A DNA stretch of 64,000 bases from Blastocatellia bacterium. GTDB taxonomy: Bacteria > Acidobacteriota > Blastocatellia > Pyrinomonadales > Pyrinomonadaceae. Below, in pieces: positions 1 to 7,362 of the stretch (position 1 is its first letter; each line of letters starts with the position of its first letter). The stretch is taken from NCBI GenBank assembly GCA_003168335.1, contig PMSM01000006.1, positions 696,320-760,319 on the forward strand. The letters run 5' to 3'. A model generated the notes under the pieces. It was not told the origin of the DNA and searched no databases. It saw only the letters and a list, made by a program, of their open reading frames with translations. A program made the position numbers and the translations under genes.

Positions 1-2
1 CT

Positions 3-482
3 CAACAACCGGCGGTTCATTCGATCCAGAGCGTTGCGAACCAGACAGTGACTGTCGCCGGCTCGTTGACAGACGGCGTCAAGCTTAAAAGTCTGGCCTG
101 GGCTTCAATGAGTTCAAACGCTTGTTTCCCCGCGACGCAAAACGCGAAGTTCACGGGGAATCACGTCTTTTTTCTGACCGACCTGCCGCCGCATTCGATC
201 ATGACCATTACGGTCAAGCCCGGGAACGCCAGTACAAACTTGAGTATCTACGGCTATCAGATCGCGCCGAACAGAATAGTTCTGCCGGAAGACCTGCGAT
301 CCTGTGTGAGCTGCGAAGCCGACCATAAATGGGATTATCCGAAGCGCGGTCAAACTCAAACAAGTGCGCGAACGATCCGGTTCAATGCGATTGGAAACTC
401 GTACAAAGTCTTTATTGGGATCGCCGGCGCAAACGGTTTGACTGAAGGCGATTTCACTTTGGAAGTCAGCTTGAAACAATAA
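3..482 (+). CDS. Secreted or surface protein of unknown function (3' part only)
   Basis: The reading frame is open from the first bases of the window, so only the C-terminal 159 residues are present and the true start lies outside. The tail ([22 protein letters not shown]) resembles the end of a pre-peptidase C-terminal or similar beta-sandwich domain, which points to an exported protein, but this is a weak motif-level resemblance. There is a CVSC pair about 100 residues in. No catalytic motif is visible, so function is unknown. The next gene begins about 50 bases downstream on the same strand. Confidence 0.6.
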   Translation, partial: QQPAVHSIQSVANQTVTVAGSLTDGVKLKSLAWASMSSNACFPATQNAKFTGNHVFFLTDLPPHSIMTITVKPGNASTNLSIYGYQIAPNRIVLPEDLRSCVSCEADHKWDYPKRGQTQTSARTIRFNAIGNSYKVFIGIAGANGLTEGDFTLEVSLKQ

Positions 483-534
483 CACCAGAGAAATTGTCAT
501 TGCCTCGGCTTGCGCCGGAGGCCCGGGACTGCCT

Positions 535-930
535 TTGAAACGAATCACCAAACCACAACACCCTGATCAGGGCGAGAAGCAGATCGAACGCGTGCGACGC
601 ATTTGCCTGGCGCTGCCTGGCGCTACGGAAAAACTCTCGCATGGCGAACCCACCTTCTTCGTTAAGAAGGTATTTGCAATGTGCTCAAACAACCATCACC
701 ACGATGGGCACATTGCGGTAGTGATACCCGCGGCAATCGGCATCCAGGAGATGCTGATCAAAACTTCTCCAAAGAAGTTCTACCGGCCGCCTTACGTCGG
801 AGTCAGCGGCTGGGTGGGCATCGAGCTGAATCGCGTCAGCGACAAAGAACTGGCTTTTCATATCAATGAAGCCTGGCGACTGATCGCGCCAAAGAAATTA
901 CAGGACGAGTGGGCGGCAGCGGCAGAATGA
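535..930 (+). CDS. MmcQ/YjbR family protein
   Basis: A 131-residue protein matching the MmcQ/YjbR-like family by its order of motifs: an N-terminal [18 protein letters not shown] segment, a central VFAMC strand, and a C-terminal [12 protein letters not shown] stretch followed by a helix ([18 protein letters not shown]). Family members have a double-wing-like DNA-binding fold, but their role is poorly known. The longest frame starts at TTG 535. A GTG at 592, just before the conserved core, is an alternative start. It stands alone between a partial secreted protein and the protease-like gene at 1122. Confidence 0.8.
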   Translation: MKRITKPQHPDQGEKQIERVRRICLALPGATEKLSHGEPTFFVKKVFAMCSNNHHHDGHIAVVIPAAIGIQEMLIKTSPKKFYRPPYVGVSGWVGIELNRVSDKELAFHINEAWRLIAPKKLQDEWAAAAE

Positions 931-1121
931 GATCAGTACCACCTGCGTGGTGACGATTCGGGACCCTGAAGGCGTCAGATTCGCGCTCTATGCTCAGTGC
1001 GGACAAGATGTCCACGTCCTCACATTTCTTTTTGAAACGAAACCCCTCTCGTGTTCGTTAGAGCAGCCAAGATCCTTCGATACTAAGCGGACTGCTTGAG
1101 TCGCTGCAGGAGAAAGCCGGA

Positions 1122-2348
1122 ATGAAACGAAGAGCACTATTCAGCCTGATTGTCTTTAGTTTGCTGCTGCCCGCGGCAGCGTCACGGACACGCCAGTCCA
1201 GCTCGAACGTGGCGGTCCCGTCGGCGGCGGTCACGATTCCATTCGAGATGGTCAACCGGCATATCATCCTGCAGGTTTCGGTCAACAACTCTCGTCCGCT
1301 CTCGTTCGTTCTGGACACCGGCGACAGGTTCGCGATTGTCGATCTGGACCGCGCCAGAGAACTGGGCTTGAAACTCGAAGGACAGGTGCAAATGAGTGGC
1401 GCCGGAGCGGGGACCACGACGGGCTCGCTCGTAAAGAATTCGTCATTTACTATTCAGGGCCTGGAGGGCTTTTCGCAACCCGTTAACATGGCTTTGCCGG
1501 TCAAGAGAATGGCGTCGCGGCTGGGGCAGGACTTTGACGGAATAATCGGCAGCGAATTCATCAAAGAGTTTGTGGTCGAAATCGACTATCAGGCAAAACT
1601 GATCAGGCTTCACGACAAAACTGCGTTTAGTTATTCGGGGCCGGGAGAAAGCATTCCCGTCAAACTGAACTCAGCGGGCCACCCAATCATTGAAGGTGAG
1701 GTGACGCCGACTGGAAGCGATCCGGTTAAGGGCAAGTTTGTTCTGGATCTCGGATCCGGCGGAGCCCTGGCGTTGTACAGCCCGTTTGTCATCGAGCATC
1801 ATCTCCTCGGCCCGGCGGTAAAAACCATCAAGGCTCTGGGTGTCGGCGGGGCCGGCGGGGCCGTCACCGGCCAGCTCGGCCGCGTCTCTGAAATGAAGAT
1901 TGGCAGGTTCCGCATCAGCAATCCCATTACTTTGTTCTCGGAAGATAAGCAGGGGGCCCTGGCCAGTTCTGCCATCCTGGGCAACGTCGGCGAGCAAATC
2001 GCGAGTAAGTTCAAAGTCTTCCTGGACTACAACCACAACCGGATTATTTTTGAGCCGAACGACTCTTTCGCCGAAAGCTTTGATCGCGCGTTTGGCGGAC
2101 TGGCTTTGGTGGCGGAAGGGAAAGACTACCGGACCTTCCGCATCGCGGAAGTGCTCGAGAATTCTCCCGGCACTGAAGCGGGTTTGCAAAAAGACGACAT
2201 CATCACCGCGATCGACGGAAAGCCGGCCGCGGATCTATCACTGACGAAGGTGCTTGAGTTGTTCGAGCGGCCGGTGGCTTACAAATTGACTGTGCGGCGC
2301 AGCGACCGAACGCTGCAAGTGACTTTGACTCCCAGAAAGTTGGTGTAG
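1122..2348 (+). CDS. Retropepsin-like aspartyl protease with C-terminal PDZ domain
   Basis: 408 residues with a cleavable signal peptide (about residues 1-22), so it is probably periplasmic. Two pepsin-like half-domains follow: the first carries FVLDTGDR at about residue 63, the second FVLDLGSGG at about 206. A PDZ domain occupies about 315-405 (GLQKDDIITAIDGKPA). Aspartyl proteases normally use DTG/DSG in both lobes; here the second lobe reads DLG, which may weaken catalysis. ATG is preceded by a GGAGA-type ribosome site. Single-gene unit. Confidence 0.82.
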   Translation: MKRRALFSLIVFSLLLPAAASRTRQSSSNVAVPSAAVTIPFEMVNRHIILQVSVNNSRPLSFVLDTGDRFAIVDLDRARELGLKLEGQVQMSGAGAGTTTGSLVKNSSFTIQGLEGFSQPVNMALPVKRMASRLGQDFDGIIGSEFIKEFVVEIDYQAKLIRLHDKTAFSYSGPGESIPVKLNSAGHPIIEGEVTPTGSDPVKGKFVLDLGSGGALALYSPFVIEHHLLGPAVKTIKALGVGGAGGAVTGQLGRVSEMKIGRFRISNPITLFSEDKQGALASSAILGNVGEQIASKFKVFLDYNHNRIIFEPNDSFAESFDRAFGGLALVAEGKDYRTFRIAEVLENSPGTEAGLQKDDIITAIDGKPAADLSLTKVLELFERPVAYKLTVRRSDRTLQVTLTPRKLV

Positions 2349-2425
2349 ATCACTCTTCCAGAATTCGCACCCCATAGTAAAATCCAGGGCGAGTCAATCC
2401 TGTGAAATGAGGTATCGAGAATTAT

Positions 2426-3004
2426 ATGAGCGCCCTACTTGAGTTTGCGACCGGCACAAAGCACCTGACGATGTCAGAGCTGGAAGCCGGCCTGGATGAA
2501 ATTCGACGTGCGCCCAAAGACCAGGGCATTTTGGAATTGATCGTGCGCCGGCCGGGAGTCAATGATCGCGAGATACTGACCGAAGGTGAACTTCGTTTGC
2601 ACGAAGGTTTGGTGGGTGACAGTTGGAAAAGGCGCCGCAGCTCAAGCACGCCCGACGGATCGCCGAATCCATTGATGCAACTGAACATCATGAGCGCTCG
2701 AGTGATTGCTCTGGTCGCTCCGGATCGGAATCGCTGGCAACTGGCCGGGGATCAACTCTTTCTCGACATGGATCTGAGCGCGGAGAACCTGCCGGCCGGT
2801 ACGCGGCTGTCGTTGGGCTCGACCGTAATCGAGGTCACTCCACCGCCGCATCTTGGTTGTCAGAAATTCGTCGCGCGTTTCGGTTTGGAGGCGATGAGGT
2901 TTGTTAACTCACCCCTGGGAAAACAACTCCATCTCCGCGGGATCAATGCCAAGGTAGTCCGGGCGGGAATGATCCGGGTCGGCGATGTGGCCAGGAAGAT
3001 CTAA
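2426..3004 (+). CDS. MOSC domain-containing protein
   Basis: 192 residues, essentially one MOSC (molybdenum cofactor sulfurase C-terminal-like) domain. Hallmarks are GDQLFLDMDLSAENLPAG in the middle and the PPHLGCQKF segment at about residue 147, whose cysteine is the invariant residue thought to carry sulfur. The C-terminus (RGINAKVVRAGMIRVGD) closes the beta-barrel. Stand-alone MOSC proteins are linked to molybdenum-cofactor-dependent redox chemistry or sulfur-adduct handling; the substrate cannot be inferred. No neighbour is a molybdoenzyme. Confidence 0.85.
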   Translation: MSALLEFATGTKHLTMSELEAGLDEIRRAPKDQGILELIVRRPGVNDREILTEGELRLHEGLVGDSWKRRRSSSTPDGSPNPLMQLNIMSARVIALVAPDRNRWQLAGDQLFLDMDLSAENLPAGTRLSLGSTVIEVTPPPHLGCQKFVARFGLEAMRFVNSPLGKQLHLRGINAKVVRAGMIRVGDVARKI

Positions 3005-3118
3005 GCAGATGAACGAGAGTAAAGAAGCCGGGGGATTTGCGGCTCGGACACACCGGTGCAACTTCATATATCTCAACTTCAGTTTGAGTGCATCAGTAAT
3101 CCGGTTCTCGTCATTACG

Positions 3119-3156
3119 TCAATTGTGTTAAGCTTTGGGTCCCGTTATTCAATTGA
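3119..3156. promoter_or_regulatory. Candidate operator dyad upstream of metallothionein-like gene
   Basis: TCAATTG (3119-3125) and CAATTGA (3150-3156) form an inverted repeat about 30 bases upstream of the small cysteine-rich gene. This could be a binding site for a metal-responsive regulator or simply chance in an A+T-richer stretch; no regulator gene is adjacent. Confidence 0.25.
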
Positions 3157-3185
3157 GTTTTTAGCAGAGAGCCTGGGAGGAAATC

Positions 3186-3335
3186 ATGGCTGACGAAAAA
3201 AAATGCAAGAACCCGCCCTGCACGTGCCCGCCGCAGCCGGACGGCAAATATTGCAGCGCATCATGTGAAGGAACCGGCGACATAATCGAGCTCGATTGTG
3301 ATTGTAGCCACCCGGAGTGTCAGGGGAATTTCTGA
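3186..3335 (+). CDS. Metallothionein-like cysteine-rich small protein (49 aa)
   Basis: A 49-residue ORF preceded by a strong GGGAGG ribosome site eight bases before the ATG. It has eight cysteines at 7, 12, 14, 23, 27, 38, 40 and 45 plus His42, spaced as CxxxxCxC, YCSxxC and CxCSHxxC. This order (Cys pairs, a YCS..C centre, then CxCxHxxC) is that of cyanobacterial/pseudomonad SmtA-type bacterial metallothioneins, which bind zinc, cadmium or copper in the cytoplasm. It is too short for ordinary ORF cut-offs. No export signal. Function is inferred from the cysteine pattern alone. Confidence 0.72.
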   Translation: MADEKKCKNPPCTCPPQPDGKYCSASCEGTGDIIELDCDCSHPECQGNF

Positions 3336-3343
3336 GTTAGCTT

Positions 3344-3477
3344 TGGGAGTGCGCCAACTCTGGCGGCGCTTTGGATCTAGCTACATCTTTGGATCTCCAG
3401 GGCAATGATCCAAAGCGGCGGCGCGCTACTCGGGGCAGCCTCGATGGGGTGCTTGCGGTTGCCGCCCTGCACTCCAA
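3344..3477. repeat. Inverted-repeat element (GGAGTGCGG/CCAAAGCGG family), copy A
   Basis: The left end reads GGAGTGCGCC followed by a GGCGGCGCTTTGG segment, and the right half has CCAAAGCGGCGGCGC followed by CTGCACTCC. The same outer (GGAGTGC..) and inner (GCTTTGG/CCAAAGCGG) blocks recur at 20064-20142 and 32701-32831. It fills the gap between two convergent genes and no protein is credible inside it. Confidence 0.7.
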
Positions 3478-3487
3478 TACCCATTGG

Positions 3488-4252
3488 TTATTGCTGGTGC
3501 TTCGCGATTACCATGCCCAGATGCTCGGCCATCGCGGGATCCAGGTTCCGTAGTTTTTGCTGTTGTTCCTGTGCCTTCTTCACCTCGCCCAGAACCATAT
3601 AACTAACCGCAAAGTTGTAGTAGAAGGAAGCGTCTTTCGGCGAGAGGCTGATTGCCTTCTCATGAAACGGGATGGCTTCGCGGCCGCGCCCTGACTTTGA
3701 GAGCGCTACGGCCAGTCCATCATAGGCCAAACCAAAGTCAGGATGATCGCGAATCAGAATTCGGTAAACAAATTCGGCATATTTCATCTGGCCGAGGCGA
3801 TCGTAGGTCACGCCCATGTTGTATCGAGCTTTCACAAAACCACCGTCCAAAGCGACCGCCTGCTGAAAAGCCTCGAGGGCGCGCGGGTATTGCTTCATCT
3901 CGCCGAGTGCCTCGCCCAGGTTGTTTTGTGCTTCGGCGGAATTCGCGTCCAACGAAAGTGAGCTGCGGAAGGCGGCTGCGGCTGGTTCAAACTTGCCCAG
4001 AGACATGTAGATGTTGCCGGCGTTTAAGAGCGCGGCCGCGGCTATCCTGGGTGAGCTCTTAGCGACGACCGCGATAGTCTGATAGGCCTTGATCGCGTCG
4101 TCATAGCGACCTTGCTGTTCCGCGACCTGGGCCACCCGAGTCAGTCTTTGCGCTTCTTTTACGGCATCGCCGGAACCTTGCGCCGGCGCAGGGGCAAATG
4201 CGCAGAGCAACAGCAAACCGCCAGGCAGAGCCCGTCTGAGTAGTCGCTTCAT
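3488..4252 (-). CDS. Exported tetratricopeptide-repeat protein
   Basis: 254 residues from the ATG at 4252, chosen because it begins a clear signal peptide (MKRLLRRALPGGLLLLCAF..APAQ); a longer frame to 4318 adds an unlikely leader. Five to six TPR units follow (for example AEAQNNLGEALGEMKQYPRA, ARYNMGVTYDRLGQMKYAE). TPR arrays mediate protein-protein contacts, so it probably acts as a periplasmic scaffold; partners are unknown. Transcribed convergently with the metallothionein-like gene. Confidence 0.8.
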   Translation of the reverse strand: MKRLLRRALPGGLLLLCAFAPAPAQGSGDAVKEAQRLTRVAQVAEQQGRYDDAIKAYQTIAVVAKSSPRIAAAALLNAGNIYMSLGKFEPAAAAFRSSLSLDANSAEAQNNLGEALGEMKQYPRALEAFQQAVALDGGFVKARYNMGVTYDRLGQMKYAEFVYRILIRDHPDFGLAYDGLAVALSKSGRGREAIPFHEKAISLSPKDASFYYNFAVSYMVLGEVKKAQEQQQKLRNLDPAMAEHLGMVIAKHQQ

Positions 4253-4445
4253 AGCTGTTTTATCTTTTGTGATCAGCGCTCTCGTCCCACAAATTCGACA
4301 GACGGCGGCCCGTGCCACCGGTCACACTCTCAAATAAAAAGGGTAATCGCTCGAAAACTCTGGGAATTTCTCGGAATTGGTTGTATTAATATACCCGTAA
4401 ATCCCAGTTTGCCAGAATTATGTAAGGACAAGGAGGCGTCCCCGA

Positions 4446-5060
4446 ATGACCAGAATCTTTCTTTTGCTCCTGATTGCTCTGATGTGCGCGCCCGCGGCGT
4501 TTGCCCAGAACAAAGACTATTCTTTCTACGAGTTCTACGTTGGCTATGCTCATGAACGAGCCAACAACAACGCCGACACGTTCGACAACAACGGTCTCGC
4601 GAAAATCAATGGCGCCACGGTCGACCTGGCTTCTAAGAGAACCGGCTATAACGGCTTCGAAGCGGAATTCAACCAGAACGTGACCCGCCATATCGGCATC
4701 GTGACCAGCTTTAGCGGCACCTATAAGAATAACGAAGCCTATGTCGACAACAACTCCGGTAAAACGTACCGCGCGAATGTTCAGCGTTATGATTTACTGG
4801 CCGGCCCGCGCTACAACTGGCGCACGGCAGGCGTGACACCGTTCGTCCACGGACTGTTCGGTATCTCGCATGTCCGCGCCGCATTTGATGATCAGACCAG
4901 GAGCGCCACCGCGTTTGCCATGGCTTTCGGCGGAGGCCTGGACGTACACGCCGGCGAGCACCTCGACGTACGAGTGATTCAGGTTGATTATTTGCCGACT
5001 TTCTTTAACGGCAAGCGACAGGACAACATTCGCGCTTCGGCTGGTATTAAGATCAAGTAG
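4446..5060 (+). CDS. Outer-membrane beta-barrel protein
   Basis: 204 residues: signal peptide (about 1-21, ending AAFAQ) and then alternating amphipathic strands (FYEFYVGYAHER, GYNGFEAEFNQNV, VTSFSGTYKN, YDLLAGPRYNWR, PFVHGLFGISHVR, LDVRVIQVDYLPTFF) typical of an eight-stranded OmpA/opacity-type barrel. An AGGAGG ribosome site (4431-4436) precedes the ATG. The last strand ends IKIK rather than with the usual aromatic residue. Specific role unknown. Confidence 0.8.
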   Translation: MTRIFLLLLIALMCAPAAFAQNKDYSFYEFYVGYAHERANNNADTFDNNGLAKINGATVDLASKRTGYNGFEAEFNQNVTRHIGIVTSFSGTYKNNEAYVDNNSGKTYRANVQRYDLLAGPRYNWRTAGVTPFVHGLFGISHVRAAFDDQTRSATAFAMAFGGGLDVHAGEHLDVRVIQVDYLPTFFNGKRQDNIRASAGIKIK

Positions 5061-5073
5061 TCAGAAGGAAATA

Positions 5074-5144
5074 AGCCGCAAAGAGGCACAAAAGGCGCAC
5101 CAGAGGGAAAGGTTCCTTTGCGTCTTTTGTGCTTTTTCGTGGCT
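5074..5144. repeat. Inverted repeat of the ACCACAGAGGACACAAAG type
   Basis: AGCCGCAAAGAGGCACAAAAGGCGCA pairs with TGCGTCTTTTGTGCTTTTTCGTGGCT-like sequence at the right end, a dyad filling the gap between two convergent genes. It is a diverged member of a family also at 8124-8214, 21190-21649 and 28057-28150. It may double as a bidirectional terminator. Confidence 0.6.
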
Positions 5145-5145
5145 A

Positions 5146-5850
5146 TTAAGTTGCTTTAGCAAGCTCCAGAAACCGTGCTGCCAGTTTTGGCCCCGTGCCT
5201 TCGTCTTCATGCTTGAAAAAGACGAAGGCGTCTTTCCATTTCTGTTCCCGCACACGCTTCAACCATTCAACTAGATCGTTTTCTTCGTAAGCCGTCCGCC
5301 GCAGACGCAGGTAGCCCCACTTCGCCGTGCTGACAATTTCGGTGAGCGGCTTTTCATCCGTGTCGGAAACAACCAACGCGCAGTCCTTAGCGCGAAGCAA
5401 AGTGAGGACTTCATCGTCGAACCAGGTCTCGTGACGGAACTCAAAGGCCGTGCGAACATCCACGGGTAGAAGACTGAGAAAAGCTTTCAGTCGCGCAGAA
5501 TCTTTTTTCATGTTCGGCGGAAGCTGAAAAAGCACGACGCCAAGTCGCTGCTCGAGCAACGATGCGGTTTCCAAGAGATATTTCGTTTCATCAGCGACGT
5601 TATTCAAGCGTTTGATGTGCGTGATGCGTTGGGTGGCTTTAATTGAAAAGCGGAAGCGCGCCGGCACCTGGGTCTTCCAGTTTTCGATCATACTGGGCTG
5701 TGGCAGGCGATAGAAGGTGTTGTTGATTTCTACCGCGGGCAGTCGCCGCGAGTAGGAGGAGAGCATTTCTTTCGCGGGCAAATCTTCCGGGTAGAAGTTA
5801 CCCTTCCACTCTTTATAGCTGTAACCGCTGGTGCCGACGTGAAGTTTCAT
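5146..5850 (-). CDS. DUF72 (YecE-like) protein
   Basis: 234 residues belonging to the DUF72/YecE family: N-terminal HVGTSGYSYKEWKGNFYPE, EINNTFYRLP at about residue 41, a FRFSIKATQRITH strand, and GVVLFQLPPNM, all in the usual order of its TIM-barrel-like fold. The biochemical activity of the family is not established; members are widespread in bacteria and archaea. Starts 21 bases after the stop of the upstream HhH-like gene on the same strand, so the two may be co-transcribed. Confidence 0.88.
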   Translation of the reverse strand: MKLHVGTSGYSYKEWKGNFYPEDLPAKEMLSSYSRRLPAVEINNTFYRLPQPSMIENWKTQVPARFRFSIKATQRITHIKRLNNVADETKYLLETASLLEQRLGVVLFQLPPNMKKDSARLKAFLSLLPVDVRTAFEFRHETWFDDEVLTLLRAKDCALVVSDTDEKPLTEIVSTAKWGYLRLRRTAYEENDLVEWLKRVREQKWKDAFVFFKHEDEGTGPKLAARFLELAKAT

Positions 5851-5871
5851 GGTGCAAACTAGTGTGAGTGT

Positions 5872-6624
5872 TTATTCGGAGTTGGACAGGACTTCAGCAC
5901 ACGCTTGGGCAGATATGTTCTGTGACTTTCCGTACTGAAAAAGAATGCAATCCAAGTATCTGGCATCCAGTTCAATAAAGCTGGCGAACTCGTTGTAACG
6001 ATCAAAAGGGATGTCTACTTTGAGGAACTCCTTCATAACACCGATAACATGTCGATCGGGTTTGATTACACGTTCTCCCAGATTAAGTTTTATGTTTCCG
6101 ATTACTCCTGGACCAACACCATGCCTTTTCCCGATGCAATCACGTTTCAGTTTGTTGGAATTTACTTTCCCGCTCCAATCTCTGATTGCTTCGATCTCCG
6201 AAGAAAAGCCGTGCTCCTTCTGATATTCGAGAAAGCCATCGGTTAGCTCTTTCAAAAGACAATATTTTGGATTCTTATCTGCGGCTGAACTCGCGGCATT
6301 GATGTTCAGGTATTTCTTGCAAAACTCTAAAGCGTCCGTGCAATCCATGACACGCTTGAGAGCTGATAAGGTGGTTATGTCTGGAAACTTTTTCCTGAAA
6401 CGATCATATCTCGATTTCATTGCGGACTCTCTCCAGTTGATAACCAAAGCGGTGCGCAAGATTGGCATCAATGAATCGTTTGATTTGGCTAGTTCAGCAG
6501 ACTCTCTTGTTATGTTCCTACACAGAGCATCAATGGCGATGTCTTTGTCGTCATGCTTTACCGTGGACGTTTCGATTTCACTGATGAGGGACAAGACCTT
6601 CTGTTTGTTGTCATTCGATATCAC
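5872..6624 (-). CDS. HhH-GPD-like protein of unknown function
   Basis: 250 residues from a GTG with a GGAGG ribosome site seven bases upstream. Residues about 160-235 resemble the helix-hairpin-helix glycosylase core: a GVGPGVIGNIKLN hairpin followed by KPDRHV, where base-excision glycosylases keep their catalytic aspartate. The lysine used by bifunctional endonuclease III enzymes (GVGRKTA) is missing, and no C-terminal four-cysteine iron-sulfur motif is seen. Could be a glycosylase-like DNA-binding protein or a degenerate enzyme. G+C over 6301-6540 is 104/240 (43%), below the flanks, suggesting horizontal transfer. Confidence 0.6.
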   Translation of the reverse strand: MISNDNKQKVLSLISEIETSTVKHDDKDIAIDALCRNITRESAELAKSNDSLMPILRTALVINWRESAMKSRYDRFRKKFPDITTLSALKRVMDCTDALEFCKKYLNINAASSAADKNPKYCLLKELTDGFLEYQKEHGFSSEIEAIRDWSGKVNSNKLKRDCIGKRHGVGPGVIGNIKLNLGERVIKPDRHVIGVMKEFLKVDIPFDRYNEFASFIELDARYLDCILFQYGKSQNISAQACAEVLSNSE

Positions 6625-6674
6625 TGATAACCTCCATTTTGGTGACGCCTATCGTCCAGCGAAGCCACCAAACT

Positions 6675-6809
6675 TCACCGCGGTTCATCGGCTACGTCTC
6701 CAATCGTAGCTTCGGCCCATTCCAGCGCCTCCGCTTCTCCATCCTCATCGTTGGCCATGGCTTGGTAGCCATCTTCCAACGCCGGATTCGATTTGAGAGT
6801 TTCAGACAT
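6675..6809 (-). CDS. Orphan antitoxin-like acidic peptide (44 aa)
   Basis: A 44-residue, strongly acidic protein (MSETLKSNPALEDGYQAMAN.., ending ATIGDVADEPR). Size, charge and the TL..NPAL..G...MA...E.EAEALEWAEATIGD pattern are those I associate with small antitoxins partnered with PemK/MazF-type toxins, but this is recollection, not a search. No intact toxin follows: directly downstream the +1 frame reads EVWWLRWTIG and stops soon. ATG has an AAGGAGA-like site about ten bases upstream. It overlaps no other convincing gene. Confidence 0.5.
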   Translation of the reverse strand: MSETLKSNPALEDGYQAMANDEDGEAEALEWAEATIGDVADEPR

Positions 6810-6878
6810 GATCATTCTGCAAGGAGAGACGCGATCTGCCGATTCACTCACGAGGTTGTCGCTGCGGTACGCAGTGAG

Positions 6879-7112
6879 CTAAGCAGCCTTAAGTAGAGCT
6901 TGCTCAATCTTGCGCGGTAGTTCAATGAACAAAAAATAATCGGCGGGATAGAGGTAGTCTTCACCTTCGTTGTCGACGACTCGAATGTAATTTGATTTCG
7001 CAGCGCTCTCATCAGGCAGCACCTGGTAAATCCTGCGCGGAGTTAACAAGTCTGGATCGTCTGAGCTAATACAGACAGCAAACTTGGGTTCCTGATTATT
7101 TTTCTTGGCCAT
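6879..7112 (-). CDS. Conserved-looking small protein (77 aa), unknown function
   Basis: 77 residues beginning MAKKNNQEPKFAVCISSDD, with a PRRIYQVLPDESAAKSNYIR core and a DNEGEDYLYPADYF segment. It looks like a compact beta-rich domain with no signal peptide or membrane segment. It sits five bases after the stop of the next small gene (7117-7350) in the same direction, so the two probably form a unit. I recall similar pairs in other bacteria but cannot name a family or function. Confidence 0.65.
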   Translation of the reverse strand: MAKKNNQEPKFAVCISSDDPDLLTPRRIYQVLPDESAAKSNYIRVVDNEGEDYLYPADYFLFIELPRKIEQALLKAA

Positions 7113-7116
7113 TTTC

Positions 7117-7350
7117 CTAATCCAGATACCGTTTGATTCGCATTTTCCTCTTGCCTATTCCATGCGCTTCGAACCAGTGCACTTCAGCAAGTCGTATCCT
7201 ACCATCAGAAAGGCGCACGGTGGCAACTCCTTTCAGCTTTCTCCATCGACCCCTGCCATATCGTTTTCGCGAGACACCTAAAATCCTAATGCCCGGTCCG
7301 ACCGCTATGATCTCGATCTCGGCTATTCTTCCGACAATCTCAAAATGCAT
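7117..7350 (-). CDS. Small basic protein (77 aa), unknown function, paired with downstream gene
   Basis: 77 residues, basic, with IRILGVSRKRYGRGRWRKLKG, a RLSDGRIRLAEVHWFEAHGIG segment and a C-terminal KRYLD. The charge pattern suggests nucleic-acid or acidic-protein binding. It ends five bases before the start of 6879-7112, implying translational coupling. The arrangement of a small basic and a small acidic-leaning partner resembles toxin-antitoxin organisation, though no known toxin motif is visible. It starts only 13 bases after the stop of the VIT1-like gene. Confidence 0.65.
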   Translation of the reverse strand: MHFEIVGRIAEIEIIAVGPGIRILGVSRKRYGRGRWRKLKGVATVRLSDGRIRLAEVHWFEAHGIGKRKMRIKRYLD

Positions 7351-7362
7351 CGAGAAATACCC

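Noticed and set aside
3371-3602. Short plus-strand frames of 60-65 codons after the metallothionein-like gene
   Set aside because: They run through inverted-repeat copy A and into the antisense of the TPR gene, with no ribosome site.
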